From NCBI RefSeq assembly GCF_030814215.1, contig NZ_JAUSUT010000001.1, forward strand, positions 4,650,001 through 4,714,000: 64,000 bases of DNA. The letters run 5' to 3'. The translations under genes were made by a program, and so were the position numbers. This document shows, piece after piece, positions 63,390 to 64,000 of this stretch (position 1 is the stretch's first letter; every line of letters starts with the position of its first letter). A model generated the notes under the pieces. It made no database searches. It saw nothing but the letters and a program-made list of their open reading frames with translations, and was not told the origin of the DNA. The DNA is from Amycolatopsis thermophila. GTDB taxonomy: Bacteria > Actinomycetota > Actinomycetes > Mycobacteriales > Pseudonocardiaceae.

Positions 63390-64000
63390 AGCATCCGCTC
63401 CAGTTCCCTCAGGTGATCCTCCGACATGAGCCTGCGTCCGGCCTCGACGTCGCGCAAGAGCGCGAGCATCGCCGTCAGCAGCGGCACACCCACGCCCCGG
63501 GAAGCGGCCTCGGCGAGCACCGGCCGGTAGTGGTGGTGCACCTCGACCGGGCGGTGCCGCACCGCGATGTCCCGCCAGATGCCGCTGCGGTCCTTCGGCT
63601 GGCTCCGCAGCCACGCCACCAGCCGGTCCGTCGCCGCCTCCCGCGCCGCGACCGGCGCCGCCGGCAGGTACGCGGCCGGGTCGAACTGGTCGAACGGCTC
63701 CAGGACCCGGTCACCCGCGACGGCCAGCACCTCCGCCGTGATCGCGTGCATGAGCGGCCGGTGGGCGTCGATCAAGTCCGCCATCGGCGCGTCGGCCAGC
63801 GCGGTCGTGGTCAGCATCGCCCCGAAGCCCAGCTTCGACCACAGGAAGCCCTCGACGTTGGCCGTCGCCTTCGCCGGGCCCCACGCCTGCAGGTCCGCCA
63901 CGATCCGCTCGACCCGCGGCGTGATCCGCCCGTCGGGTTCGCCGACCACCAGGGCGCCGGCGCCACCGTCCCGGATCACGCCCGGCGCGACCACGTCGGC
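63386..64000 (-). CDS. Ketopantoate reductase (ApbA/PanE)-like, N-terminus beyond the window
   Basis: The visible 204 or so residues are the C-terminal half. VIRDGGAGALVVGEPDGR leads into the ApbA_C domain with the catalytic Lys in NVEGFLWSKLGFGAM and the C-terminal helices FDPAAYLP ... HRPVEVHHHYRPVLAEAASRGVGVPLLTAMLALLRDVE. The Rossmann domain (GxGxxG) is cut off by the right edge. It is operonic with the M20 peptidase, so a catabolic rather than pantothenate role is possible. Confidence 0.88.
   Translation of the reverse strand, partial: ADVVAPGVIRDGGAGALVVGEPDGRITPRVERIVADLQAWGPAKATANVEGFLWSKLGFGAMLTTTALADAPMADLIDAHRPLMHAITAEVLAVAGDRVLEPFDQFDPAAYLPAAPVAAREAATDRLVAWLRSQPKDRSGIWRDIAVRHRPVEVHHHYRPVLAEAASRGVGVPLLTAMLALLRDVEAGRRLMSEDHLRELERML

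Overview
The window looks like a chromosomal segment of a very GC-rich filamentous actinomycete, most likely of the Amycolatopsis/Pseudonocardia group. The supports are near-universal G/C third positions, frequent GTG starts and ATGA/GTGA stop-start overlaps, two GAF-ANTAR proteins, DinB-fold mycothiol-type enzymes, an F420-type LLM oxidoreductase, SpoIIE/anti-sigma/STAS partner-switching proteins and a propane-type (prm/mim) diiron monooxygenase operon with its own GroEL. Species assignment is inference. Functional calls come from reading translated sequence and motifs by eye; no database search was run.

Layout. 1-1.4 kb: tail of an S9-type peptidase, a frameshifted relic of an ATP-dependent DNA ligase and a small secreted protein. 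1.4-10.4 kb: GAF-ANTAR regulator, methyltransferase, trpF, an ECF42-type sigma factor with its DGPF/YCII partner, small membrane proteins, a lipoprotein carboxylesterase, an SDR, and a decayed metallophosphoesterase/LamG pseudogene. 10.4-15.6 kb: a second GAF-ANTAR protein, then a polar amino-acid ABC transporter operon whose last gene fuses a class V aminotransferase to a YheO/DauR-type PAS-HTH regulator; two 15-bp tandem operator-like repeats lie upstream. 15.6-21.6 kb: polysaccharide deacetylase, DinB polymerase, DinB-fold protein, MerR-thioredoxin pair with an internally deleted IS5-like element sitting exactly in the thioredoxin stop codon, a limonene-epoxide-hydrolase-like protein and a TauD-like dioxygenase.

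21.7-31.1 kb is signalling-rich. It holds a receiver-flavoprotein fusion overlapping a cyclic-nucleotide-domain histidine kinase, a repeat-rich non-coding stretch, an RsbW-like kinase with a repetitive tail, a GAF/SpoIIE phosphatase, and a SigE-type sigma factor overlapping an LCP-family gene. 31.2-36.2 kb: a three-subunit molybdenum hydroxylase (form-II CoxL-like), an RraA-like/ArsR pair and a divergent HAD dehalogenase-like gene. 36.2-48.0 kb: the propane monooxygenase locus. A divergent AcoR/MimR-like activator with a degenerate AAA+ domain faces a small conserved ORF and the operon prmA-prmB-prmC-prmD-amidohydrolase-DUF59 protein-alcohol dehydrogenase-groEL-acetate-type transporter. Closely related palindromes (GTCTCA...TGAGAC) lie at the regulator promoter and the prmA promoter. 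The operon is consistent with propane to 2-propanol to acetone oxidation, with dedicated chaperone and metal-cluster assembly functions.

48.1-64 kb is mixed housekeeping and accessory genes. They include a sulfite-oxidase-like/ferredoxin-reductase/DUF6510 trio, LLM oxidoreductase, CGNR regulator, methyltransferase pair, TSUP permease, a small winged-helix-like gene next to a long inverted repeat and a 24-codon ORF, a secreted lipoprotein, a MoxR-VWA pair, a mycothiol-dependent isomerase-like protein, a STAS protein, a TetR/FAD-monooxygenase divergon, an ASCH-like protein, an M20 peptidase and a truncated ketopantoate reductase at the right edge.
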